DNA of 64,000 nucleotides, from assembly GCA_002900995.3 (NCBI GenBank), contig CM035308.1, positions 992,001 to 1,056,000 on the forward strand. Reading direction: 5' to 3'. A program made the translations under genes and the position numbers. The notes under the pieces are model-generated. The model worked only from the letters and a program-made list of their open reading frames with translations, was not told the origin of the DNA and did no database searches. Positions 25,401 to 37,758 of this stretch are shown piece by piece; the stretch's first letter is position 1; every line of letters starts with the position of its first letter. The stretch is from Ganoderma boninense. Its lineage: Eukaryota; Basidiomycota; Agaricomycetes; Polyporales; Polyporaceae.

Positions 25401-28400
25401 AGCCTGAGCGTTGAACCTTGGGAAGCGGCCCTGGCATGTTCTCGAGAAGAGAAGAAGACAGCCGCGACGCAACGGCGCTTCCGGCGTGCATGTGGGCTGC
25501 TCTCGCGACAAAAGTTCCGAGAGCGTCATCGAAGAGCTGGACCGTCTGACTCGGCCTCGGAGAGGACGGGCAGGGAGCGATATGAGGCTGAGGCCGAGGC
25601 AGGGACGAGACATGCGTCCTCGATTTCCCTGCGCACGCCCGAGGGCGAGTATCATAGCGTTCTGTCCCTACTAGCGCTGCATGGGAGGGCGGCGATGGCG
25701 ACAAAGGACAGAACGTTGGACTGCCGCTGCCGAGCGGTAACGTAGAGTTCTCCAAATGGAGAACTGCAGCTGCAACCCGTTTTTCCTTGCGCATCGCGAC
25801 ATCCAAGAATCTTGTATCTTTATTTTTTTGTGGTGCTGACTGGAGTGTCGTCATCGTGCTGGTTTCTGCCGCGGGGGGTGAATCGCAAGGGGAACTGCGC
25901 ACTGAGGAGCTCCACTTGGGGTGGATGCTAGATCACTGAATTGCAAGAACGAGGCTTGCCAGTCACACGGTCGATGTGGCCGGTCTTGCCGCTCATGCTA
26001 TGAATGGTCTTGAAGCAAAAGTCGAGTCCACAGGCCTCTCGTCAGCGACGCCCCAGCGTATCCGGCCAGCACCGGAGGAAGCCACCGCTATCGCGAGCGG
26101 CCAACATTGAAGTTTCGCGGATGACCGTAGTGGAGATGCAATTGCAGTCGGGGGCGGCATCGACACTAGGTTCGCCATCCCGACCGTGACGATGCTGGAA
26201 ATTGGACACTAAAACGTGTTCGGCTGCTCGCCAAGGATCGCGTTTCTCCCGTGATTTGGTTCAATCTGTCAGGAGGCGTGAAGCCCCCGCATCGCACAGT
26301 CACTCAGCCAGGTTGCGATCGTAGGACACCAACTTCTACTTACGACTTAGCTAGCAGGAGCAGGCGGTGGAGACGAATTCCATGCGTCGCAGTGCGTAGG
26401 TTCCTCAAACTCAAACGACGCCTCCAGTCCACAGCTGAACCTTGTCCGCCGCCGCCTCACCGCATTTGAAACTGGACTGGGAGGGCAGCAGCACCTGGAG
26501 TGGTCGACCGTGACGCAGGGTGCAGTGACGAGTGACGCCTCCCGGCCATCCGCGGGCTGCAGCGCGCAGCGTAGGCGTACAGGCGACGCCGCTGTCACGC
26601 CTGTCAAGGAAGCCGAATGTGCAGAAGCAGGACGCGCCTACCACGCGTCTCTCCACCGACGCCTGCTGGCGAGCTTCCGAGATTCCTGAGCAGCCCCCAG
26701 CCCAAGATGGGGCAACACAGAGACTCCTGCGGCGACTCGCGAGAGTCCCCCAAAATCGCACAGAGCCCAACTAGCCGACTCGGAGCCCGCTGAACGCGAG
26801 GTTTACGATTCAGTCGTCGTCACTGTCACCGTCACGGGGCCACCCTCGAACACCCCCAGCCGTTGATAGAAGAGGACCCGTCCGATAGATTGCTACCTCC
26901 GGCTCGCGGCTGTCGCCCGACGGCCCAATGCGGGGAATATGGGTGCGAGCGAGCGGCTTGGGAAGGGGAAGGGGGACGGCTGTGGGCGCACCTGGCATTC
27001 GGCGACCGCTGCCCTGGGGCTCGACTGCATTGCATCAATGTTCGGTGTATGTGGCGCAGGCGCGCGAGCGTGACGTGCTGCCCGCCCTTGCGCTTCCATG
27101 TCTCTGTGCGGCGGCTTGGACGGCTTGGACGATTGATGTGCAGATGCGCTGCGCTGGGCGAGGACGCTGCGAGGGCCGGCGGCGGCGTGTTGGACGGGCG
27201 TGGATGCGCGCACGGCGCGTGGCAGGTGCGAGCCCGCTGGGCTCGGCCAGCAGCGAGGGGCGAGCAGGGACGAGGCGCGGGCGAACTTCGAGGTTAACGT
27301 AAGGGAGCATGCCGCGCGGGCGAGTAGCGCGCACATTGGCGGCGGCGGCGGCACACGCACGACGTCAGTGACGTTCCTGTGTTCGGCACCTTAGTGCTCG
27401 TTGCAGGAAGAGGATGTGCGCCTGCCGCAGGCGGACGAGAGTCATCAGAACGTCGAGCGTCGAGCGTTGTGCGTTGATAGTAGATACTCGGGCGAATCTC
27501 CCGGCGCCGGTGGCGGAGGCTGCGAGGGTGCGCGCAGGGCACGAACTTGAACTTTGCACTTGGGATGCGGTCGCAGTGTCGTCAGCGGCGGCACGTCAGT
27601 CGGGTTTACGAGCGGCGGGCGCCACCGAGGGCGGGGCCAGGGCTGGCGAGATATTGATAGTAATAGTATCGACGTTAATCACTGTGCGTGTGCGCCCGCG
27701 CGATTACGCCTATCTGGCAGGCGGAGTGTCAGCGGCGGACATTGATGTTTCGTGCATTTCGCAGGGACTGACGGTGTCGAGCACCTACTTGACCGAATAC
27801 GGGGTCCGGGGATGCACTGCGCCGAATATTCTTCCAGCGCGAAAGGACGAACGTGACGATGCGTTACCCGCGATGGGTGCCCGCTGCCTTCGATGGTCGC
27901 CAAAGCGAGGCATCCACGATGGACGAACGAATGATTCCTCCCAATTCAGCCAGTCTGTGGCCCCCGCGTTTGCTCTTGACACAGGCACGGAAGTGGGCTG
28001 ACTACAGGGAACCCGCATTTGTGTTTGCCAGGCTCTCGGCGCTATATCTTCCGAGTCCATCGGCGGAGGGCCTGGCTCCGGATGCACGATAACTGGCGTA
28101 AGGGGCATGTGCAATCGCACCAGGGGAAATGGTGTCTTACGATAGATGGCATGCTTCGTCGCAGTGTTCTTGGTCAGCGAAGACCACATCGACAGCGAAC
28201 TGAGAGCTGGGTGCAGTTTCGCTGACGCAGCGTACAGTAGGCGCAGAGTCCGAGAATCCGGGCGAGTCGTTCGAGGTCATCGAACAGCGTAACCTATCCA
28301 AGTGGAGCCCCCGGATCCCAATGGCATGTTTACGGTATGGCCTCACGTTCTCCGGGTGTCTTCAGTCGCGCGGAGTCGGCCTGCGAATTGGACGGCTGAG

Positions 28401-31400
28401 GCGCCGCGTACGGCGATGGTGTTGTATTTGCTGTTTGTGAGAGAAGGACGTACCCACAAGCTTCACTTCCGTGACATATCCGTATCTGGAGCTTCGCACG
28501 GCATGGCGTTGATCGCTCGAAGGGATGCGGGGAGTCCGCCCAGGACGTCTCGTTCCCTGTCACGGGCATGTTTTTCTTCCAAGTCATATGCGATATTCTG
28601 AGGAGCAGCTTAGCGTATTGCCCTGACAACGTGCGCTCGAGCGCAACACACCCTTGCTGTGCGAAGCATACCGAGGATAGAATTGAGCGCATCGCTAGCG
28701 GCCTTGAATATTGAGGAAGGGACCCGCGTCACGGCAATAAACCTGTGAAATAGGCCCGACGCACTCATTCCGGGCGGTTTGGTATGGTTATGAATGTGTG
28801 AAGATCGATGGGACCCTCCAGGGCCCTCCGGATCAGTCATTGGCTGCGTCTGATGTGCGACGTGAGCAAATGTTAGTGTCAAATGGACGTAAGTGATCTG
28901 GCGAGCGAGCACCGACCAATCTGATGTGATGCTCCGGAGTTCACGTCCAACTGCAGCAAGAGGTGAGCTTTGCTGGAGGTAATTTGTACACGGCTGTTGA
29001 AGCAGCTTATTCGACGGGTGCCTGCTACTGTCGTCGGAGTTGCTTCGAGTTCGGCGCCAAGGAATGTATATTGTATATCAGGCCTCGGGTAACCCGTGGG
29101 GACTGCGAGTGCGGGAACATGTGGTTTCGCTCCACAGTTCAGACCCTGCAGCGGGTCGGGGATGTCACAAGTTATGAATTCCGTTGAAACGGATGTCAAA
29201 TGAGGCAGTCTAGGAATTCCCGGGTTAAATAAAACACGGTTTAGTAGAGGATGAGATTTTCATTACGGCGTATTTGACATATCTGGCCCATGGGACGTAA
29301 TCGCGAGATTGCGGAAGCTGGTGCTCCACTTTTGCATTCCAGAGAGAGCTGGCTGATCCCGAGTATGCGGGTCCTTCCAGTCGCAGAATGATTGGCTATC
29401 AGGTGTCGACAGAGGCATAAGGCAAGGTTTGAAGTATTTCACCCAAGTTCCGTCCGTTTCAGCGGTCTGAAATTTACATCTTGACAAAAGGGGTGAACCT
29501 GGACCCTGCAGGCCTTCAGTCACCGGAGACTTGATACAAAATTGACCAGCTCACCTGGCGCGAGCTGAGGCAGACTAAACAGGAGTCCACGCTTCGCAAT
29601 TCCGACTGAGAATCACGGGTATACGGTGGTTCGGAGACAAGGCGAAGCAGGGCGACCGGTGTCCACCGGGGCTGGACTCGGGACTTGGTGTATTGTTGAT
29701 CGGCGCGGCAACTTCCCGGGTCTCGATAGGACGACGATTGGGGGTTCGTTGTTCCAGAAGTAGGTCGCTCAAGAACGAGACAGGTCTGCAACTCAATCAG
29801 CAGAAACCAAATGAGTGTCGTTTGTTCCCTCACTTTCCGTGGACGATGCCATCCTATCACCTCACTACCGATGACATTCGGAGCGCGGCGAAGTATGTTC
29901 GCTCCAAATTGCGCGCCATGTCCAGGGAACCGCAACCGATGAATATAGATATATGCGAACTGGTCGTCGACACAAAAAATAAAAAGGCCGAGGAATGAAC
30001 GGACAGGTGGACCTGGGCCGCCAGTTTTGAGCTTACAGTCGCACACTGATACGAAGAGTACACGTACCGCATGTATACGTGTCTGGGGCCACTGCAACGA
30101 CGCACGCCGACTCCAAACTGGTATTTTTGAAGGGCTCGCTAGGATTCCCGCGGAGATGAGAGATACGAGGGTTAAGCGTCGCCTCTGCGAGGGATATGAT
30201 TGGTCGTTAAATGCACATGTGTCAGTGCAGGTGGTCTGAAAACGTGCTCGTCTCGCAAGGCGGAGGTTAGATAGAGTGTTTGTGCATAGAAGAAGGACGG
30301 ACATACGATGGTGGTGGGTTCAATGCGCGACGGGAGGAAGAATTGTACTGGGATGCAGTCCGGAGATGAGTTGGAAGCAGGTCGACCCTGGGCAGCAAGC
30401 TCAAGCGGTCGGCTCATCGTTGAAGGCGGTCAGAGCACAAGCTTCTCCCAAGACGCGTCGCGAGTCCCATTAATTTTAATTCTGCGGCGGAGGCTCGTAA
30501 ATTTGCCCGGTCCGACCAGCCGAGTCACAGAACCACGCTAGGTCACATCACGTGACCGTAACACAACAGAGCAACGCGAAGCGATCTCGTCGTCCACTGT
30601 CTCCCGCCTCCCTCCTTGACCTCCTCCCAACAGCCCTCCCGCGCTGTCCGTCTTGTCTCCTCATCCTAACTTGCATTTCCTCACACAATCTGTCGATTCA
30701 CTGGATGCCTACCGCCGTCGCCTGCATCGTGAGGCTCTGTCGCCGCCAGGATGGCGAGGACTTTGCCGAGGGCTGACGGCCTCGACGTACGCCGCCCTCC
30801 TTTACCCGACCGTGTCTTACCTCAAGCTTCGTACTAACGTGAACAACTTTCCCCACCATCTATTCTCCGCTTGATCTTCCCGCTGGGCTCGACGCTGCCC
30901 CCGTCACCGCTGCAGCACGTCTTCAACGCGTACTGCGCGTCCAGATACCTCTACCATGTCCCCGATAAGCATCTAAAGCCAACATCTCACCCTAGAAGCC
31001 GCCCCATGACCAACGCACGCACCATTCGTTGTCCATTGTAGGTCCATCTCCGATCGCTCCTCCCCAGTTCGATGTCCGTACCCTAATTCGTTCCTGTCCA
31101 ATCACCTGGTAATAACAAGGAGGCCAATGGCTTCGGTTGGCCTATCACGCGCCTTGCAGCGTGGCCTCGACATGCACTGATGCTTCTCCCAGCTCTCTCA
31201 CCCAACAGAAGCCCAGTCTAGGTTAGATGATCGTAGGAACGCTCAGAGACGCACTTCATTGCGCATCTTCGGGTTCCCAGCCCACAACCCGTTCATTACG
31301 GTTCTCTCCGCCGGCAAGACATTCCACGACATACCGCGCAAGATACGCCTGCACCTCGGTGCTGGTATTCCCAGCGATCGGCCCAGGTTCTATCAAAGGA

Positions 31401-33821
31401 GAGGGGCTTCGCTTCCCGTGTCCGGCAGGTTGGCTAACAGTCAAGTCCGAGGGAGAAGGACCAAGGCCAGAAAGAGAAAGTGAGTAACAGGCTTCACGAT
31501 CTCCCCTCTGCAGCACGCCCCTTCGCCATCATACAGCCTAGACCTGCCGCACTCGCCTCCCCCAATTCCAGCACGTCCTCCCACTGCCTTCCACGTTTGA
31601 CCCAGGCCCTCCCCCTCCAAGGCTTCACTTCTATCGAACCGATCTGCAGCGCCCCTCTCTGGCCCCTGAGATCCCAGCACACGCTCGCAGCACCCCACTT
31701 TACCTTGTCCGCCGTGCATCGTGTCATGTCGTCAGCATCCACAAGACCCGCAGCCAACAGCCGCCGCGCGATCTCCGCCACGCCCCGTGGGCCACCCATC
31801 GGCGCACCCTCGAGCCATACATACAGTCATGGAACGTCAGCGAACAACGTCGAAGCCCCTCCACCGACAAGCACGCACGCCCTGGGCTCGTGTTTCCCGT
31901 CTATCGTCACCCGATGCTCACATGCCCACCGTGGTTCTGCAGGCGTGCGTCCGTGTGCGGAGGCAGTCGCCTCTTACCCCACGGTCCCCAGAGTCTCAGC
32001 CTCGTGTCCCTTTGGCTCCTTGTCCCCTGCAACGCGTGCGGGGTGCGAGCGTGCGTGCTCGCTCGCTCCTGCGTAATCCTAACTCTCCGCGGCGTCGCCC
32101 CTCCTCGCCTCGATATTCGCCTCTATTCGACAGGCAACGCACAACGCTCCCGGACGCGCCCGTCGCCTCCACCTCAACCTGACGTCTCTTACAGCATGCC
32201 GGTGGCCACAAGTTCGGCAGTCGACACTGGTGGTCGAACTTCCCATTCTTCGCGTCTCCGAAGCCCACCGTTTCCAAGCCGCAGTGAGGGTCCTGTGTGG
32301 AGCTTCGCGATGCTAAAGCTAACCCTTCGGCGTTGTGGATCCTTTCTCGCGCTCCGTCCGTCACCCCCGCCTCGCCTCGCCCTTGCCCCCTTGCCGCAAT
32401 CATTGATTGTTGTGCCTTCACCTTCACATGGTTGTTCCCCCTAGAATTGCCTTTGCTTCACAGGCAAACCGTGCACTGGCACTGGCAGCTTCCTCCGACG
32501 CGGATCGGAGGTCGCACGTCGCCGCGATTCACGTCCGAGTATCGGTGTCCTGTACGTATACGCTCAGGCGTAGTGCCCAAGATCCGAGTGACAGACACAC
32601 TGTTGACTGAGAGCCGAGAAGTGCTGCTGGTGCTGCAGACGCCGCCGCAGCTCGTGGGCTGCGTATCCGGAATTCAACGTCGATGTCGACGTCACTGTCG
32701 ATGCGGATGCACGCCCTCTGCGCACCTGCAGCATGCCGTACTTAGTCGTTCAGGCATCCGGATATCCCAAGTTTAGAGCGGAAGGCTCGGGACATCCCGC
32801 TTCGTTCCGGGCTCGGTGCCGCCTTGGGCACGTCGCGCTCGGACATTGTACTTTGATCGGTATCTGGATATCAACTCATGTTGATGTCGGGGGCAGTGAG
32901 GATGCGAACGGATTCATTCGAGGCCGCGTTTGCGTTCGATGGATATTATGCTATTAGAACAAGCGAATGCGAATGCGAGATGCTAGCCGAGGCAAAGCGT
33001 GCATGCGAAGGGGATGGGGTGATTGAGATGCGAATGGTAAAATGTCATGAGCTTGAATGAAAACAATGTCGACGTGAATCGCGGTGGTTGGGGGAGAGGG
33101 GGAGAGGGGAGGGATGTTGGTTGAACTACAAAGTCGATGATGATGATGAAAGATAAACAATGGACTCCGAAAAGCAATTCGCTGGGAACGTATGTGTACA
33201 ACACGATGGTCCGCTGGTGCAAAAAGAGCACACAAAGAATGAAGGGTGCATAGAAACGACGGACGACCCGACGGCATGGTTCACTTAAGGAAGAAAGGAG
33301 GAAAGACCAAAGTGAGGTGATGCATGCATGATGAGGAATGTGTGTTGTTTGCTGGGGGATGTGGTGGTGGTGGTGGTGGTGGTGGTGATGTTACAGATGG
33401 AATAAAGACGTGCGTGTGTCGCATATAGGAGGCAATCCGAGCCTGAGCGGGGGTTGTCATGTGGTGGCGCTGCGAACCAATCGGCGAAAGCAGTCGGATA
33501 GTAGTGAGCTGGGGGTGTAGTGTGTTATGCGTATAGAGTCGAGACAGTGACCAGTCATGGGGACCGGACGTTGGTCCGGATAGCGAGACGTACGGCGTTA
33601 TAAGGAGGAATATCATTAGGGGGTCTGGGGAAGACGGTCGAGGAGGTGAGCTCTTCGTGCTCCTCCAGCGACTGCGACGCCGGACTCACCATCGTCGGGG
33701 GTATATGAGGGTGCAGGTACCATTAAGCGCTTCAACGGCGGAACTGGTCGTCGCAGACGAGGGCGGGACCGCGGGAGCACGCGGAGTGAACCAGGCAGAC
33801 ATCGACTCCGGGTCGACACAC
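22494..33821. other. Gene-poor stretch, 11.3 kb
   Basis: No domain, splice-consistent gene or RNA gene could be supported. Composition varies: 22.5-28 kb is GC-rich, 28.5-30.5 kb is more balanced, and 30.6-32.5 kb is C/T-rich on +, as in leaders or pyrimidine-rich introns. The longest isolated frame is 29516-30304 (-), 262 codons, with no recognisable feature. An E-box palindrome CACGTG lies at 30549-30554. I saw no terminal repeats, transposase or reverse transcriptase motifs, but diverged mobile elements cannot be excluded by eye. Confidence 0.35.
33361..33387 (+). repeat. (GTG)9 microsatellite
   Basis: Nine perfect GTG units followed by ATG, in the 3' flank of the DUF6699 gene. A smaller GAT run lies near 33133. 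Confidence 0.95.
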
Positions 33822-35035
33822 TCAGGGTGTCTTCGAGGCAGGCCCAAAGTTGGCGATCCAGAAGTCCTGGTCCTCCTTCGTTGGCCGCGTCAAGCCCAGG
33901 AAGTGAGACTCGCCACCGAGCATGTCGACCCTGAGCATGCCTTTGCTGTGTTCCGCGACGCTCGTCATACTAGCGTCGCAACGCGCCCTGTACGCCTCCT
34001 CGCATTTGGGCATGAACGGCTTCGGGATGTACTCCTTGCGCTCCGTCCGCGTCGTGGATTGATTCAGGTCGTTATACAGCGCCTCGAAGACGTCCTTGAC
34101 GAGGATCGGCCCGCCGTCGGCCCGTTTAACGGTGACCGACAAGCCCGTCCACTTGGGGTAGCGGATGTTCATCTCCGTGAGCGGAGGGGCCTCGCACACT
34201 TTACGGTGAAGGTACTCGTCGGTCTTCTGCCTCGATAGCTTGCCGAATGACCGAAGATCGCGAATGACGAGGAGCTCAAGAGGCTTCGACAGGTCGAAGT
34301 CGACCCGGAGCGGCCGCTGGCTCTTGTAGGTGTCGAACGGGCACAGCTGCCAATGTAGCCTTGCCTGGTGGACGCGGACCCCTGGGCCTTGAGGAGCAGG
34401 CGTGGATGCCGCCGATCGCGCGACGGCTGCAGTAGGACACGTGCAACAAGCGGGTGAAGGTGAGTATATGCGCATGTATCAGATACGACATGAGGCAATG
34501 ATCATCGCGGCACATGGGAAACGAGACGATACGCACCAGAGCTTTGCTTCAGTATACCCTTGAGTGCGCGCGGGGGCGCGGGTGTGGGCGAAACGAGGGC
34601 CTGCATGAGCTGGACGGGGGTCGGATGGTGGGAGGAGGATGCGCGGCGGGGTTTGGGCTTGTGGATCTCGGGAGAGGGCGTGAAGGTCTGACGACAGAGG
34701 GACTTATCGAGGTCTGTAGTCATGACATGCCAGGCGGGGCTGCGAATCTCGTACTGGGGGGTCCCGGCGCGAATGGAGGGAGGCCTCGTGTACGGGGTGG
34801 TCGTTCTCTTCCATGGGGCAGGCGACGACGCTGGAGTGGTAGGCAAGCTGGAGGAAGCGGAGCTTCCGCTATCTGATGACGCCCAGCTGCCAGCGAAGGC
34901 GGGTGGGATAGCGGTGAGAGGAACGGGTGAAGCGGGCAGGTCGCCTCCCTCTCCGAGGTTTGGCAAAGGAAGCGGTCTGTGCTTCGGTGCCTGCGGAGTG
35001 CTGTCGAGGCCGTTGGAGAAAAGCTTCTTCCACAT
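33822..35035 (-). CDS. DUF6699-domain protein, basidiomycete type
   Basis: Function unknown; DUF6699 proteins are numerous in Agaricomycetes. Two exons, 35035-34537 and 34426-33822, give 367 aa. The N-terminal about 165 residues are Pro/Ser-rich and look disordered, with RALKGILKQSS at the junction. The C-terminal half carries the family pattern: LHWQLCPF, then VDFDLSKPLELL, a segment reading EAPPLTEMNIRYPKWTGLSV, the VKDVFEALYNDLNQ helix and a final MLGGESHFLGLT. The intron (34536-34427) has a GTGCGT donor and CTGCAG acceptor. Start chosen at the ATG of MWKKLFSNG, the first ATG in frame. No signal peptide or membrane segment is evident. The family call rests on remembered pattern, not a search. 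Confidence 0.75.
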
Positions 35036-36666
35036 CTTGAGGAGTGGCGCGCGTCGTGGAGGCAATGATGGTGGATTCGGGTATGATGCCCAAGGAGGGA
35101 GGCGGACTATGAGGGCAGAGTGCGCGGAGGCGGGACAAGCAGAGACGTCGAGGAGGGCGAGGGGAGCAGAGAGGACGAGGAGATCTGCGCGCGTGGAGGA
35201 TCGCTGGAGCGGGGGGAGGCGCGGGTGAGCTGTGGTCTTATAGGCGGAAGGATGATATGGGGCGAGGGAAGCGAGGGAAGGGTGCTAAAGGGAGAAGGAC
35301 TCACTTAAAAGTCGTAGGAGGGGAAGAAGGAGGGAGGTGACGATCGCCTGGGAGGGTCTGCACGACTCTTGAGCCAAGCTCTGAGAGCAGATATGGACCA
35401 GGAGGCCCCCACAGAAAAGCGCTTGATGGCAGCGGCGAGCGGACGAGAGGAGAGGGCAGAACGACATGCGCGGGGGAATATAATCCTTCCTGTCCTCGCC
35501 CCCAACACGAGGCTGCCATTTCCCGACTCCATATCCGGCAAGCGACCCGCGTCTCTCCATCCCACGTGCCCCTCTATCCGACTGCCGTCACGTGAGCCTC
35601 TGCAATGTTTTCCGCTGTTGATCGCTGTGGGTCCATTGCTCCTCGATTGCTCGACGATCCTGCTGTCGCATGTCTTGCACATACCAGCATAACGTCTCCG
35701 CGCTCTTTCTCTTCAGTCTAATCCACTCCGACATCCGCTCGTGCGACCTCTATTGCATGCCTTGCGACTCCGTTCAGCCTTGCTTTTCGACACGAGGATG
35801 CGTCGCGGCCATCCCCTACATAGCAATCAAGCTCAACAATGTTACCAGCCCCATAGATCGAAATCACATCCAGATGCTTTCATAGATCTCCTCAGACCAA
35901 GGAGTCCGTCCCGGTCTGCGGTCCAAATATTAAACCTTACGAAATCTACCATCACCGCTGGGTGCTTCGTCCGACCAAAGGCGTATTCCCCAGAACACAG
36001 TGCAATGTGTTCCATGGATTAAAGGAACAGCCCCGTCATCTCATGAGCACGGCAATAACGTCTACAAGTACCACCCGGCACAGATTCCGACCGCCCAAGG
36101 ACGGACATCTGCTACTTCTCATTCACTTCTCATCATCCCTGCCATCGCCCTAGCCCGAAGCGTGAGCCATATCGTATTTGGCTCCCACACACGCGACATG
36201 GGCCGTCCAAAGAAGGAAGGACGCGATGGGAGAGAGGCCGAAAGAAGCCACGCAACTTGCCTGATCCGTCCATCCGTCGTAGCATCCCCCTGCCTAGCGT
36301 CCAGCCGGCGGTGTCGCGTACGCCTGCACGCCCTTCGCGGTCCTAGGATCAAGGTCGATAACGTCGATGGTCTCGAGATAAAAGGCGTCTTTCCCAAGCC
36401 GACGTCCTACAAATGAGACCCAGCGCAAGCCAACTCTGCAGTGGCATCCACCACCATCGCACATCCAACCACGCCCCATACCCACGCTTCGCCCCCGCGT
36501 CCGAACCGAACCTTGGCCCTCCGTCCATCCGAACGGGACTGCAGCCCGCTCGCCGCAACCTTGCCCTCTCATTCCCATTCCAGAAATCCCCGCACACACA
36601 ACACCCGTCTTTCCCCCCGGCCCCTGTCCTCCTCTGTCCCGCTCGGGCCCATCAAACCTTGACACA
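35036..36666. other. Divergent spacer with paired E-boxes
   Basis: Lies between the DUF6699 gene (-) and the uncharacterised gene (+). Two CACGTG palindromes at 35573-35578 and 35589-35594 are 16 bp apart, a plausible bHLH/bZIP binding pair, though unproven. The + strand from about 36420 to 36660 is C/T-rich and probably the leader of the next gene. No convincing coding frame. Confidence 0.4.
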
Positions 36667-37758
36667 ATGAAGACGGCCACCACGCGAATCCGCCCGCGGA
36701 GCAGCACCGTGTCCTTCTACACCAGCGCGCAGCGCACCCGTGCGGCCCATGCTCGTCTGCTGGAGCGGATGCCGCGCCGCACGAGCGACGAAGACGCCCG
36801 CGAGCGCTACCGCAGGGAGAAGTACGGCCAGCCCGGCGTCGTCGACGCATGGCTCGCCGCGCGCCTGAGCCAAAACCAACTCCAAAGCCAAACCATTGAA
36901 AGTCAAATCCAGAGCCCCAGCAGCCCCAGCACCAACCCCACGCTGGCGCGGCTCGAGGCCCGCCAGGCCGGCGAGGCTGCGGGTCTGACCGCTTCCGCAG
37001 ACGAGGTGCGCTGCACGGTGCGGGTCGAGTGCATCAAGGTGAGCCTCCACTCCCTGGGGCCAAGCTCTAAGTTTCCGAACCACACTCCTTCTCTGCGGCC
37101 GCGATCGGTGATCGGCGGGGGACGGTCGAGTGGACCTGTCGCGGTCTCGTCGACGCGGCATGTCCCTCAGGCTCGCCTTTTGCCCTTTGTCCGACCGATC
37201 AGTGGACACCGCGACGGACGAGCGCCAGCCACCGCCTGCTGTACGAGCCCGCTCGAACTTTGCACTTTTCAGGTCCGATCTTTCGTGCACTGACGGAATC
37301 GATCCCAATAGGCACCGAGCGACGGAAGCTTCTTTGTCGACGACGACACGTACGTCCTCCATCTCACGACGACCGCAGCAGGCGCCCCACGGCGTCTTGG
37401 CCTTGGCCAGGGGGCCAGCGACAACGCGCCCGCCTCGCGGACGACCGAGCTGGGCAAGTACGAAGGATTCGCGGAGAGCATGGACGCGCCAGAGTGGGTG
37501 CGTATGCTCCCCACTGGCAAGCCTGTGGTGTTCCGCGCGAGCGCTGCGGCGGTGGCGGAAGTGCTCGAACGCACCGCCCCGTGGAAGGACGTGCTGGCGG
37601 TGAGTAGATTCCGTTCGCTTTCGCGCTTCCTTGGGGTTCGATCGAACAGCGCTGGCGCTGGCGCTGCGGGAGTGCGAGCGCGAGCTGACGTGCCTGCCTT
37701 ACGTCCCTCCTTCACGGGGTGTAATTATAGCCTTTGCTGGGGTCGCTGGGTGCGGTGA
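36667..37758 (+). CDS. Uncharacterised two-exon (or more) protein
   Basis: I do not recognise this family. Exon 1 (36667-37038, 124 aa) opens with a basic, Arg/Thr/Ser-rich segment and contains DEDARERYRREKYGQPGVVDAWLAARL. A 273-nt intron (37039-37311) with a GTGAGC donor and AATAG acceptor joins in frame to SDGSFFVDDDTYVLHL, then KYEGFAESMDAPEWVRMLPT and LERTAPWKDVLA. At 37600 a GTGAGT donor follows; read-through ends at 37758 (272 aa), but an intron 37600-37649 or another 3' end is possible. Coding is supported by the long frames meeting at good splice sites and a C/T-rich leader. The end coordinate is uncertain. Confidence 0.5.

Noticed and set aside
31205..31483. Basic Arg-rich frame as a transcription-factor exon
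   Set aside because: No recognisable domain, no consistent neighbouring exons, and low-complexity composition.
32608..32957. Possible coding frame reading toward Met at 32733
   Set aside because: Short, bounded by stops, no family resemblance and no splice-consistent partner.
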